DNA of 26,150 nt from a virus, in the IMG/VR virus record IMGVR_UViG_3300018080_001458, positions 1 through 26,150 of that record; one strand, 5' to 3'. Below the pieces are notes generated by a model. That model was given only the letters and a program-made list of their open reading frames with translations, ran no database searches and was not told the DNA's origin. Below are positions 15,194-23,382 of the stretch, piece after piece (position 1 is the stretch's first letter; each line of letters starts with the position of its first letter). The position numbers and the translations under genes were made by a program.

Positions 15194-16582
15194 TTAACCC
15201 AACAGAACAGCACCCAAGGACGAGTTCAGAACCGCGACACCACAGAGCATGTCAACAGTGACCAAGTGGCCCTGTTTGACACCATCATAGGTGATTGTTA
15301 CGCGGATTGAAAGATCATCCTCGTTTGCAACCGCCGAATTTGCAAGATTCGACTGCGGTTTCGGCAAGGGACGAGAAACAAGAGCCAACGCATCCCGATG
15401 GAAGGCAAAGCTGTAGTTACCAGCCGGCCCAACACCAATCACATCGTTGTTGGATGCCGCAGTATCCAGCGGACGATCCAAGAGCAAGGATGTGGTGGTC
15501 GGAGTCTTGAGTGCGCCGTACACATCCGCCGAAGAGGTTGCGCCGTGCGTGATCATCTGTCCGACCTGTGGAGCAACTGAGAAGCCATCAATGGCCAGCT
15601 CTTTAACATAACCGGATGCATATCCATCCGAGTAGTTGATTGCCCCAGGCGTGTAGACCCGAACAACAGCATCGTTGGCAACAGCCGCATCAAGACCAGG
15701 CGAAACAGTCAACTGCGTGGGCGTTGCCCCACCAACTGTTCCAGTGATAAGCTGCGGATAACCATCAATGGTACACCAGCTTCCAGCGGCAATTGCGGCA
15801 CTGAATCCATCCACGGTAATCGTGGTTGCACCAGCTGCATGGCCACCGGAGTTATTCACTGCACCAACAACGGTCGTGGAACCACTGGTTCCAGTCCGAA
15901 GGATCGTGCGGTTGTTTTTGCTTTTGATGTGGTTGAATCCGAGGATTGTACCAATCTCAGCATTCCTCAACGCCTGACCACCATCACCACGTTTGTCAGC
16001 GTGGCGGAAATCCTCAATGCTACCAAGCATGTTGGCCGCCATCTGAGAACTGTGAATGATGGTACGATCATCGGGAATCAGCAAACCATCCATCGTGCTT
16101 CCAAGCTGAAGAATCGTCGCCGCTGTCGGCGTCGTGTCAAGCTGACCTTCACGATTGGACAGGAAACGATAACGCTGTGCCAACAGGATTTCATCCATGC
16201 CTTGGGCGATGGAACGAACTGCCGGAACAAGATGACGATTAACCAGATTCGCCATCGTGGTGGCTTCTTCACCATCACGAATGCGGAACGAGTTGTAAAG
16301 GTACTGATTCAGTACCACCGGCACGGAATCTTCACCGATGTCGTCAACGGTAACATCATCATTGACACCTTTACGACGCATGGTATGTTTCTGCGGACGA
16401 CTTGCGTTCACAGTCTTACCAACGAAGCCAGGCTCTTCATCGAAATCACGATACACACGATTGGGCATCACGATCTCTTCATTCAACACCATCAGGGCTT
16501 CTTGTGCCCAAACTTCTGCTTCCAGTGCTGCAACATCATTATCAAACGTAGCAGCTTCAACATTCAGAAAATACTGTTTCAT
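15194..16582 (-). CDS. Major capsid protein, P22 coat-like
   Basis: The main head protein, about 462 residues. I place the start at the ATG at 16582: an upstream frame extension to 16600 would read KERK from the ribosome site itself (AAGGAGAGAAAG). It starts MKQYFLNVEAATF. The regions near VYRDFDEEPGFVGKTV, VPVVLNQYLYNSFRIRDGE and MDEILLAQRYRFL match P22-type coats. Around residues 250-390 are two related beta-rich modules (each starting ...DGFS), before a C-terminal region with ALALVSRPLP and the TYDGVKQGHLVTVDMLCGVAVL end. The gene is GC-richer than its neighbours, as expected for strong codon selection. Confidence 0.86.
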   Translation of the reverse strand: MKQYFLNVEAATFDNDVAALEAEVWAQEALMVLNEEIVMPNRVYRDFDEEPGFVGKTVNASRPQKHTMRRKGVNDDVTVDDIGEDSVPVVLNQYLYNSFRIRDGEEATTMANLVNRHLVPAVRSIAQGMDEILLAQRYRFLSNREGQLDTTPTAATILQLGSTMDGLLIPDDRTIIHSSQMAANMLGSIEDFRHADKRGDGGQALRNAEIGTILGFNHIKSKNNRTILRTGTSGSTTVVGAVNNSGGHAAGATTITVDGFSAAIAAGSWCTIDGYPQLITGTVGGATPTQLTVSPGLDAAVANDAVVRVYTPGAINYSDGYASGYVKELAIDGFSVAPQVGQMITHGATSSADVYGALKTPTTTSLLLDRPLDTAASNNDVIGVGPAGNYSFAFHRDALALVSRPLPKPQSNLANSAVANEDDLSIRVTITYDGVKQGHLVTVDMLCGVAVLNSSLGAVLLG

Positions 16583-16594
16583 CTTTCTCTCCTT
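16583..16594 (-). promoter_or_regulatory. Ribosome binding site of the major capsid gene
   Basis: AAGGAGAGAAAG lies directly before the ATG at 16582, with AAGGAG six bases from it. The same 12 bases precede the tail tube gene. It decides the start, because the longer frame would translate this site. Confidence 0.8.
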
Positions 16595-17420
16595 ATGCAA
16601 GTTTCAGTTTTCCTTCACGACGTAACTTGCGGTATTTGGCTGGATTTTCTTTGGCCAACTTAGCCATGTCAACATCCTCACCACCACCGCCACCTTTATC
16701 CTGTCCGAACCCAGGACGACCATCCACGACAAACAGATTGGCAAAATCATCCATTTCTTTCATCCTTTTAATGGCTTCAATAGGAGTCAAGTCAAGGACA
16801 ACGTCTTTGCCTTCTTCGTTCTTGTCATGGAACTTGATTCTTGGTTCAAGTTCACCAGTGGGTTCGCCATCAACCAACACCTCAGAGAGCTGAGTCTGTG
16901 GGCGCAATATTGACAGAATCTGATTTGCACGATATGCACCAGCTTCTGTCGCCGCGCTCCGAATTGCTTGCGCAATACTGGATTCTGTGTATCGAGTCTT
17001 CCATGTGTCTCGATCTTCAGTCAATCCTTTAATCTGATTTTCGTAATCATCACGAAGCTTCTTGGCACTTTTCTTGGCCAACTGTTCCGTGGTGAGTGTT
17101 TGATCTTTCAACTGTTCAATACGAGCTTCCAACTCTGCGCGTTCTTCCGCAGACAACTTTGTCTTGCTTTTGAAAGCCTCAAGCTCTTTCACAAGGGCTT
17201 GATTCTGTTCTTGGAACTTGCGCTTTTCCTTGGCCATCATATCATTCACCTGTTTCTGGGTGAATGTGGTATCTCCTCCACCAGTATCTCCACCAGCATC
17301 GCCACCGGCATCTCCACCAGTGTTATCACCTGTGTCACCACCGGCATCTCCACCAGTGTCACCACCAGCATCATCAAACGAGGGCATCTCAAAGTTCCAA
17401 TACAAGTCATACTTCTTCAT
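16593..17420 (-). CDS. Scaffolding protein
   Basis: A 275-residue acidic protein expected to guide coat assembly and then leave the prohead. It begins MKKYDLYWNFEMPSFDD, close to the starts of the capsid and tail tube proteins. Residues 18-50 are a Gly-Gly-Asp-Thr/Ala repeat. After this comes a long charged coiled coil (about 60-150), a folded part with SILRPQTQLSEVL, a Gly-rich linker, and a basic tail (KYRKLRREGKLKLA), the usual coat-binding end of scaffolds. It lies immediately before the capsid gene. An AAGGAG ribosome site is 6 bases before the ATG. Confidence 0.8.
   Translation of the reverse strand: MKKYDLYWNFEMPSFDDAGGDTGGDAGGDTGDNTGGDAGGDAGGDTGGGDTTFTQKQVNDMMAKEKRKFQEQNQALVKELEAFKSKTKLSAEERAELEARIEQLKDQTLTTEQLAKKSAKKLRDDYENQIKGLTEDRDTWKTRYTESSIAQAIRSAATEAGAYRANQILSILRPQTQLSEVLVDGEPTGELEPRIKFHDKNEEGKDVVLDLTPIEAIKRMKEMDDFANLFVVDGRPGFGQDKGGGGGEDVDMAKLAKENPAKYRKLRREGKLKLA
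17272..17376 (-). repeat. Tandem Gly-Gly-Asp coding repeat in the scaffold gene
   Basis: About eight imperfect 9- to 12-base units code for GGDT, GGDA and GGDN near the N-terminus of the scaffold. Third-position changes between units show it is not a fresh expansion. It makes a flexible acidic linker between the conserved N-terminal peptide and the coiled coil. Confidence 0.7.
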
Positions 17421-17430
17421 TTCTATCTCC

Positions 17431-17877
17431 TTAACTGACCCTATGTATGTTTATGGAGCCTGTCTCACGCAGGTATGGTTTGAGATATCTCCAAGCAGTC
17501 GGGCTTGGGACTCCTGCAATAAGATGTTCAGGCGCAAATGTACGGTCATAGGTGGTCTGTACATCTGCATGTTTATGCATCTTAACAGATAAATTTTGAA
17601 ACTCTAATTCTGGATCAACACCATCAAGTAACGTTAGAGCAATTTCAGCACAAGCATATTGAATGTCAGTTGGAACGGTTGTGTCAGTATTTCTTGGGAA
17701 CTGACGTTCTTGATCTTCATCATACTTATCATCAAGAAAATTTAGTCGATCTATGATTCGCGTCGCCATCTTCAACGCTTTTGTTTTATCATCTGTTTCA
17801 GCATTGTCCCACGGTGACGTATATAATCTTTCACCAAAATAAATGTCAGCATCTTCTATTGTGATGTATGCATCCAT
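17431..17877 (-). CDS. Head-tail connector, DnaT_2-like
   Basis: A 148-residue protein that starts YITIEDADIYFGERL, then has helices (TKALKMATRIIDRLNFL), RQFPRN and TDIQYACAEIALTLLDG. This is the pattern of the phage family labelled DnaT-like ssDNA-binding protein, whose members sit after the portal and behave like gp6-type head-tail adaptors. The single-strand DNA label is probably historical; here the position between portal and scaffold supports a connector role. Its start overlaps the portal stop by one base, and its stop lies within the ribosome site of the scaffold gene. Confidence 0.75.
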   Translation of the reverse strand: MDAYITIEDADIYFGERLYTSPWDNAETDDKTKALKMATRIIDRLNFLDDKYDEDQERQFPRNTDTTVPTDIQYACAEIALTLLDGVDPELEFQNLSVKMHKHADVQTTYDRTFAPEHLIAGVPSPTAWRYLKPYLRETGSINIHRVS

Positions 17878-19589
17878 TATGCGTCTCCACGAGTCTTCGT
17901 TTTCGTGTCATCTGATTCAAGTTTTGATTGTGAAATCTTCTTCTCACCCTTAGCAGACGCTGATGGATCAACATCTAAGTCACCAACACCACGAGCGCCA
18001 TCTGATTGTGATTCCTTGATCCGTGCAAGTCTACGAGCATGTTCTTCTTCAGCCTTGGTGTGTTCATCCTTTGGCATGGACATGAGTCTACAACCTGTCT
18101 CAGCAGTGATTAAGCCTTCTTCATGTAACTCAATGATTGTTTCTGGGTCAATCATAAGTTGTTCTGCAGATTGGATTTCATTAATCATTACATCAATCTT
18201 TTCAGAACTACTACCACCACTCCGAAGAAGTCTAACAATCTCAATCATTGTTTCACGTTGAAATTCTTTTGATGGTATTTTACTTACAAACTCAAGTTGA
18301 TCTTTAGCTTCTTGAATCCGTTCATTCATACCTTTAATACTGTATTTCTGTGGATAGACAATGAGAACATCATCACGATAATCCTCATAGCTTGCCCAAA
18401 ACTCAGCAATGCGTCTTTCACCATACTCAAGTTCCATTCCAATATAAGAAAGACCAGCCTCCAAGCTCTTTTCATCAAAGGCTTTAGCCTCAGCAGACTG
18501 GCGCCGTGGTTCGAGATCTGTAATACTGAGATTTACCAGTTGTCGAATCTCTTGCTTCAACTGATCCTGCTTCTTCATACTTGCTTCAAGAGGCCCTGTT
18601 GGTGGCGCTATAAAATCTGGTCTATCTGTTCCTGTTGGATACCGTCTACCCTTAATTGCTCCTAATTCAAGTTTTGGATCTTTAGCTTTTTGTGCTTCAT
18701 CACTTTCACCACCGTGTCCAGAACCTCTTGATTCAGCAAGTCTTTGTTGAGCAAACTCCGATGCTGGATTATATTGCTCCGTGTATAAAGGGAATAGAGA
18801 TTTCTGTGCGATTGTTATATCAGATGATCCTAAATTGAGCAGGGCGATTTGATGATCTGCTACATCTGTCAAGAGACTGTGTGACAGTTCAAGAATGACC
18901 AACGGGATTTCTGGTATATTAGATGTTACCTTCCTTCCACTAACTTCATTGCCTTCAGAGTCAAATACACGCATTGTTACGCCTGAATCATCTAAAGTAA
19001 AAAGTCGATAAATTTCTTGGCTTTCTTCTGTCAAACCATAATCATCATCATAAACGTCCTCAGATGTTCTAAGTAAAACTGAAACCAAGACGCCATCAAC
19101 ATATCGCCAGTTGATAATATCCTCAGCCCTATAAATATAAATATATGGACGAATTGAGTTTGCTTCTCCAAGTGTGGGTTTTTCAAGCCATGTATTTTTG
19201 TCAACAAAGATACCAACCTTACCAATAGGTAAGAGTTCGGGAAGAACTTCACGACCCATGAAACCAGTCATATTATTTCCGGTTCTATCTACACCACCAA
19301 ATTTTCCAGCAATAGCTTCCGTATATGAACGAGGCCCGCCACGACGAACAACATCTACAAGACGCTGGAAAATAGAGTTCTTGATATCAATAATCGCAGC
19401 TTTCGCGTGTGCAGGTGCATATGCTTTTTCTTTTCGTAACGTGAAATCATTCGCGTTTTCACTTGTGGAGTACTTGCTCAAATACTCATCAATGAAACTT
19501 CTACCACCTTCAAAAACAAGACGATATTTCTTCCATTGTTCGATCTTAGCATCGTGGCTAGGATGTGTTAATGTTATGATGTTAGCCAT
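17877..19589 (-). CDS. Portal protein, DUF4055-like
   Basis: The 570-residue portal, which would form the ring at one head vertex through which DNA passes and to which terminase and connector proteins bind. WKKYRLVFEGG, YAPAHAKAAIIDIKNSIFQR and the FGGVDRTGNNM region match DUF4055-type portals. The C-terminal 70 residues are charged and low in complexity. An in-frame TTG at 19595 would add two residues; I prefer the ATG at 19589 because a GAGG lies at good spacing before it, just inside the end of the terminase gene. The stop overlaps the next start. Confidence 0.82.
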   Translation of the reverse strand: MANIITLTHPSHDAKIEQWKKYRLVFEGGRSFIDEYLSKYSTSENANDFTLRKEKAYAPAHAKAAIIDIKNSIFQRLVDVVRRGGPRSYTEAIAGKFGGVDRTGNNMTGFMGREVLPELLPIGKVGIFVDKNTWLEKPTLGEANSIRPYIYIYRAEDIINWRYVDGVLVSVLLRTSEDVYDDDYGLTEESQEIYRLFTLDDSGVTMRVFDSEGNEVSGRKVTSNIPEIPLVILELSHSLLTDVADHQIALLNLGSSDITIAQKSLFPLYTEQYNPASEFAQQRLAESRGSGHGGESDEAQKAKDPKLELGAIKGRRYPTGTDRPDFIAPPTGPLEASMKKQDQLKQEIRQLVNLSITDLEPRRQSAEAKAFDEKSLEAGLSYIGMELEYGERRIAEFWASYEDYRDDVLIVYPQKYSIKGMNERIQEAKDQLEFVSKIPSKEFQRETMIEIVRLLRSGGSSSEKIDVMINEIQSAEQLMIDPETIIELHEEGLITAETGCRLMSMPKDEHTKAEEEHARRLARIKESQSDGARGVGDLDVDPSASAKGEKKISQSKLESDDTKTKTRGDA

Positions 19590-19591
19590 GT

Positions 19592-21250
19592 TCAAACCTC
19601 ATTGATGGTGTGTACACCTGCTTGTGCCATTAAAAGTGTATAAGCAATTTCTGCATATGTTCTCGCGTGAGCAAAATGGTCGGGGTTTTCGCGAGAATCA
19701 TACTTACCAACTGAGTTACCATCTGAATCCAATCTGTAGACCCTAACAGGTGTCTTAACGTGTCCCTTATATTCTTCTGAAAGATCATATGGCAGTCTTA
19801 TTCTTGTCTTATGGAATCGCTGTAGTGCAACGTCCATCCAAGATGTTCTATCTACTGTAACCATACCTATTTCGTCACCTTTGTCAATAATCAATTTGCC
19901 TGATACACTATTACCATAGTGGCAACGGCGAGCCATTCCACAAAATCGTTCACAAAATGATTTTGACATCCGCTCTTCTGGTTGTGCGTCAATGACAACA
20001 TAGTTGACACCATACTTTGCAACCAAAACATCTAGTTCATGGAAATCATCAACAGTGGTTTCAAGTCTAACAACTGGTACAGCATTGTCATTTGGATCAA
20101 TGCTTGTGTTATTTGGTTCTGAATACCACTCGTCAATTTCTACATGTAATTTGGTTCCAACATCAACACCCATTGTTATTGGGTTTGGGCTTGTCAGCTC
20201 TTCAACGGACTTATGATTCCCTATACATTGTTCGATGTGTGAATCCGTCAATAAGATACTTGAAACAATGTGCGGGAGCCCAAGTTTTGAGTTATATAGT
20301 TCTTGTTCATATGCAGGATTCTTTTCGGCCCTCAAAACAAATGTCGCAATTTCGTATGGCTTAGTGGTTGGTGAATATAGTTGATTAATGTAAAATCCGC
20401 GAGCCATCATGTTAGAGTTTGTGGGAACCCACACACCATCTTTTAGATAATATTCTTTTTGATCGTGTGGTAAAATTCCTTTGCATTGTGGCCTTGGACA
20501 AACGATGTATGAATCCATGATTGCACGATCATCTGGGTCGTCAGCTGTTATGACTAAGCAGTCTGGATATGTTAATTCAATCTGATGTCCACAGTGTATG
20601 CATTTGAAATAAAAATGGTCTTGAGTTGATTTCTTAAAAAATTTATTGATTCCCTTATCAGGAAGTGATGGTGTTGACAATAGATAAAATGATTTTTCAA
20701 GCTGTCCTGCTGTACGTTCAAGAGCAAGGACAACATTGTCTTGCACCATTTCTTCAACTTCATCAAAAACAATATGGCTGACAGGTAATGATTTCAAGCC
20801 GCGTCGTGAGCGACTGCCACGAATAAATAGATTAGCATTTCCTGCTCGTTTGTGTTTGATGTTCTTAACATCAGAAAACATGTTATTCAGATGTGGGCTT
20901 AGTTCAAGAGCAGGATCAAAACGTGATGCTGAGAAGTCAGCCGCATCCGGTGTCGCCGCTGGCAAAACATACAAACAGGATTGTCCATGCATGTCTAGTG
21001 CATAAAAGACTCTGTTTAATCCGACCTCTGTGAAAGCCATCTGTGCAGCCTTCTGACCAACAGTCATTTCTTCTTCACAGTCCATCATTCCGTTTGTCCA
21101 CGGATGATGTTTATCAGACCACAAGCCAGGAAAAGGAGCACCCATGACACGATACTGTTTAGCCCAACGACTACAGCATGTCACAGACTTCCGTTTCAAA
21201 CCGGAAGCTATACGCTCTTTTAACATTGTTTTAAGGTTTGAGGTACTCAT
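19592..21250 (-). CDS. Large terminase subunit, GpA-like
   Basis: The 552-residue DNA-packaging motor, which translocates DNA into the prohead and cuts it. The ATPase part has the degenerate GpA-family Walker A (TVGQKAAQMAFTEVG, about 63-77), lacking the classic GKT as in lambda gpA relatives. HIVFDEVEEM near 160 is Walker B. A treble-clef-like metal site is visible as CIHCG and CPRPQC near 218-257. The nuclease part begins with ITMGVDVG near 355 and continues with YVVIDAQPEERMSK near 413; these acidic residues bind metal. The length suits the family. It is followed directly by the portal gene, the usual order. Confidence 0.87.
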   Translation of the reverse strand: MSTSNLKTMLKERIASGLKRKSVTCCSRWAKQYRVMGAPFPGLWSDKHHPWTNGMMDCEEEMTVGQKAAQMAFTEVGLNRVFYALDMHGQSCLYVLPAATPDAADFSASRFDPALELSPHLNNMFSDVKNIKHKRAGNANLFIRGSRSRRGLKSLPVSHIVFDEVEEMVQDNVVLALERTAGQLEKSFYLLSTPSLPDKGINKFFKKSTQDHFYFKCIHCGHQIELTYPDCLVITADDPDDRAIMDSYIVCPRPQCKGILPHDQKEYYLKDGVWVPTNSNMMARGFYINQLYSPTTKPYEIATFVLRAEKNPAYEQELYNSKLGLPHIVSSILLTDSHIEQCIGNHKSVEELTSPNPITMGVDVGTKLHVEIDEWYSEPNNTSIDPNDNAVPVVRLETTVDDFHELDVLVAKYGVNYVVIDAQPEERMSKSFCERFCGMARRCHYGNSVSGKLIIDKGDEIGMVTVDRTSWMDVALQRFHKTRIRLPYDLSEEYKGHVKTPVRVYRLDSDGNSVGKYDSRENPDHFAHARTYAEIAYTLLMAQAGVHTINEV

Positions 21251-21987
21251 ATCAATTTAATGAACTCTTGACGTTCCCATATAGTATTGTTGATTGCAAG
21301 CCAAGCAGGGGTGACCGTTGTCACATAATGTTTGCGCAATTCAATTAACAGATTTGTGATTTGCGATGGGTCTTCGTTGTAATAGAACTCTTCAATATTT
21401 TCACGAAAACGAACAAACCAAGATCCACTGCAAACATCACGATGTTTTTCTTCAAATATCTCAGCCGCTTTTTTATGACCTAACCATTTACGCAACCATT
21501 TAGCAGCTTTTTGCCAATTCATAACAAGTTCTTTTCTTGGATACTGGATTCTTGCATCAGACAATTCCGTCATATCTGTTGCTGTATCTCGTCTAACTGT
21601 TTGCGGGGCGTTTGGAATACATATCAATAAATGGCTCCCTCTCAACGCAATCAGATTCCTGCGTCTTGATTCGGGTTGAGTCATTTCACCGATCTCGTCA
21701 GTGTTTATAATCGAGCTAACGTGTACGAAATTGGCAAGTTTCCACGCTTGTTTAAGTGTAATAGGGCCTCCGCGTTCTGGATGTTTTTCATCATTTATCC
21801 AGTCTCTTATTTGTCCAACTTGCCCCACTCTAATTGGAATGGATTTCACACCAAACTCACCAAGATGAATTACAGCAGATCCTAGATACTCTGGATTCTG
21901 TTGTATCATCCCTGAAAATCTCGCGACAGACAAGACTTGTGGTTCAGGTAGGTTCCAATTATTTTGTGCAAGTGTTTGAAAGCTCAC
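21247..21987 (-). CDS. Unknown 246-residue protein in the small-terminase position
   Basis: I do not recognise this protein. It lies just upstream of the large terminase gene and overlaps it by four bases, the place where many phages keep the small terminase subunit. The sequence is mixed alpha/beta in its first half and basic and helical in its second (for example WQKAAKWLRKWLGHKKAAEIF near 155-175). TLKQAWKLANFVHVSS near 77-92 could be a DNA-binding helix pair. It is longer than usual for a small terminase and shows no clear helix-turn-helix start, so the role is only suggested by position. No signal peptide or membrane segment is seen. Confidence 0.5.
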   Translation of the reverse strand: MSFQTLAQNNWNLPEPQVLSVARFSGMIQQNPEYLGSAVIHLGEFGVKSIPIRVGQVGQIRDWINDEKHPERGGPITLKQAWKLANFVHVSSIINTDEIGEMTQPESRRRNLIALRGSHLLICIPNAPQTVRRDTATDMTELSDARIQYPRKELVMNWQKAAKWLRKWLGHKKAAEIFEEKHRDVCSGSWFVRFRENIEEFYYNEDPSQITNLLIELRKHYVTTVTPAWLAINNTIWERQEFIKLI

Positions 21988-22208
21988 GGTCGTGTACTCC
22001 GTTTAACTGCTTCACCGACTGCTTGACCAATGCCTTCTGGGTCGACCACAGTTGGAATAACTTTGTTTTGATAGATGATAACGATGGAACTTTCAGCAGG
22101 AACATAAACACAACCATTAAGAAAATAAACAACAATAACGAGTAAAATAGGTATAAGAATCTCAGCAACCCATTGATTCTTGCATCTTTGAGGTAATTCA
22201 TGCATCAT
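21984..22208 (-). CDS. Small lipoprotein-like or single-pass membrane protein
   Basis: A 74-residue protein with one strongly hydrophobic segment (about residues 14-32) after a short positive N-terminus. It ends in FLNGC, which resembles a lipobox (Leu-x-Gly-Cys), so it may be lipid-anchored at Cys33, leaving a 41-residue exposed tail. It is tiled exactly between neighbours, with ATGA overlaps on both sides, which supports this frame over a longer overlapping frame. The start could be the first or second ATG. Phage lipoproteins of this size can be outer spanins or superinfection-exclusion proteins; no lysis gene is nearby and the tail is not Pro-rich, so neither role is shown. Confidence 0.5.
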   Translation of the reverse strand: MMHELPQRCKNQWVAEILIPILLVIVVYFLNGCVYVPAESSIVIIYQNKVIPTVVDPEGIGQAVGEAVKRSTRP

Positions 22209-22855
22209 ATTTTCATCCTTTCATGATCATATGTTCCAACTTCACGACGTTTTTGATACATTTCTTTCATCTTATGTGATGTTCCACGTCCCCACCAATT
22301 TTGTCCATTAGTTCCGAGATGTAATAATCTAATGTCTAATCTAATTCGTTCATGTCTTGGCCAGAGAGACTGAAAATCAGAGTCGAAACCACCAGCGTGT
22401 TTCCACTCTGTAAACATTGGATTAGGTCGTTTTGGTATTCTCTGACCTTGCAAATGAAATATCCAAAAATAGCCAGGAAATTCTTTTTCATTAAGCCTTT
22501 CACCTTTCTCCCAACGATGAGCACCATATAGCATATTCTTATCAAGTCTTGGGAGTTGATTTTTCCAATCCATAGGAGGCAATATGTCAGAATCAAATAT
22601 GCAGATAAAATCATCTTCACCTCGAACAGTTTCGATAGCTTGATTCATTGCTCCCGCTTTATTGAAACTTGCACCATTTTCATAAAATCTATCTGTGCTA
22701 AATGTGCTTACGTTGCCAAATTTTTGAGCAACTTGAACTGTTTGCCAGTCTTGTAAATCAGTGATGACGATTATTTCCGACAATGATCCAGACCAAACTT
22801 CAAGAGTCTGTGATAGATAATCTGAATAATTGACACAAACTGTCAAGCCAATCAT
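22205..22855 (-). CDS. GT-A glycosyltransferase with DSD motif
   Basis: A 216-residue protein with the layout of a metal-dependent GT-A glycosyltransferase. GASFNKAGAMNQAI (about 61-74) matches the helix before the active site, and FICIFDSDILPP (about 83-94) carries the DxD motif at Asp88-Ser-Asp90. WKHAGGFDSDF and RIRLDIRLLHLG fit the acceptor-side region. It resembles galactosyl- and GalNAc-transferase-like GT2 relatives more than the other GT2 proteins here. It follows the sulfotransferase with a four-base overlap and overlaps the next small gene by four bases, so it should be co-translated with the sugar cassette. Donor and acceptor are unknown. Confidence 0.72.
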   Translation of the reverse strand: MIGLTVCVNYSDYLSQTLEVWSGSLSEIIVITDLQDWQTVQVAQKFGNVSTFSTDRFYENGASFNKAGAMNQAIETVRGEDDFICIFDSDILPPMDWKNQLPRLDKNMLYGAHRWEKGERLNEKEFPGYFWIFHLQGQRIPKRPNPMFTEWKHAGGFDSDFQSLWPRHERIRLDIRLLHLGTNGQNWWGRGTSHKMKEMYQKRREVGTYDHERMKI

Positions 22856-23382
22856 CTGTCACCTCGTTGCTCACTTGTGTTTTTTGGCTTGTTGAAAGAT
22901 TCCTTAGCCAACTCAAAATCTCCTTCAGCATCAATCCAGTCCCAAAAATCTTTTAATTGATGCTGGATTTTCTCTATCATCAATAGTTTCTTTTGTGATT
23001 CTGGTATCTGTTGAAATACTATTGAACAAGTATGTAGTAGGCACCGCGTTGTGATTCTAGCTGCCTCATCAAGATTAGTTGGCTTAAGTGTATTATAGAA
23101 CACCCACCAGTCACGTAGCCATCTTCCTTTATCTAAAACTCTTATTGAAGCAGTTACTTTTTCTGGATTCCTAGTAAGCCAAACGAATTTAGCATCAAGA
23201 TACTTGCTCATCAATTCTGGTATAATGACTCTGAATTGTGGATTAACCTCAATATGATTATCTGGATATTCCAAATCATAATTTATAGATTCATGAGCAC
23301 ATGTATAGTTAGTCATGTATTTACAAGATTCTGCAAATGAAACAGAACCGCATCTTCCTGAACCAAAAACAAATACTCTCAT
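22852..23382 (-). CDS. PAPS-dependent sulfotransferase-like protein
   Basis: A 176-residue probable sulfotransferase moving sulfate from PAPS to a hydroxyl or amine, most likely on a sugar given its neighbours. The N-terminal GSGRCGSVSFAES (residues 7-19) is the 5'-phosphosulfate loop, here with Arg-Cys in place of the more usual Lys/Arg-Ser/Thr. The second signature is AKFVWLTRNPEKVTASI, with Arg71 and Ser79 eight residues apart as expected for 3'-phosphate binding. The protein is short for the family (usually 250 or more), so it is a minimal form. It overlaps both neighbours by four bases. Sulfotransferases are unusual in phage structural regions. The family is well supported; the acceptor is unknown. 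Confidence 0.75.
   Translation of the reverse strand: MRVFVFGSGRCGSVSFAESCKYMTNYTCAHESINYDLEYPDNHIEVNPQFRVIIPELMSKYLDAKFVWLTRNPEKVTASIRVLDKGRWLRDWWVFYNTLKPTNLDEAARITTRCLLHTCSIVFQQIPESQKKLLMIEKIQHQLKDFWDWIDAEGDFELAKESFNKPKNTSEQRGDR

Noticed and set aside
16583-16600. Longer capsid start at 16600 (MHKERK...)
   Set aside because: The KERK codons are the ribosome site AAGGAGAGAAAG; the ATG at 16582 follows it at ideal spacing.
15839-16663. Plus-strand open frame of 274 codons opposite the capsid gene
   Set aside because: It lies antisense to a strongly supported capsid gene with biased codons, which often leaves the opposite frame open. No plausible domain or tiled neighbour.
17272-17376. CRISPR-like short repeats
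   Set aside because: Units are 9-12 bases with no spacers and encode an in-frame Gly-Gly-Asp linker in the scaffold.
19590-19595. TTG start for the portal at 19595
   Set aside because: The ATG at 19589 has better spacing from GAGG; only two residues differ.
19174-19605. Plus-strand 143-codon frame opposite the portal gene
   Set aside because: Low-complexity antisense product; the portal on the other strand is well supported.
21959-22201. 80-codon frame with a hydrophobic stretch overlapping the lipoprotein-like gene, like an Rz/Rz1 pair
   Set aside because: It is not tiled with neighbours, has no spanin-like coiled coil, and its hydrophobic run arises from T-rich codons shared with the 74-residue gene. 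The 74-residue frame has ATGA overlaps on both sides.
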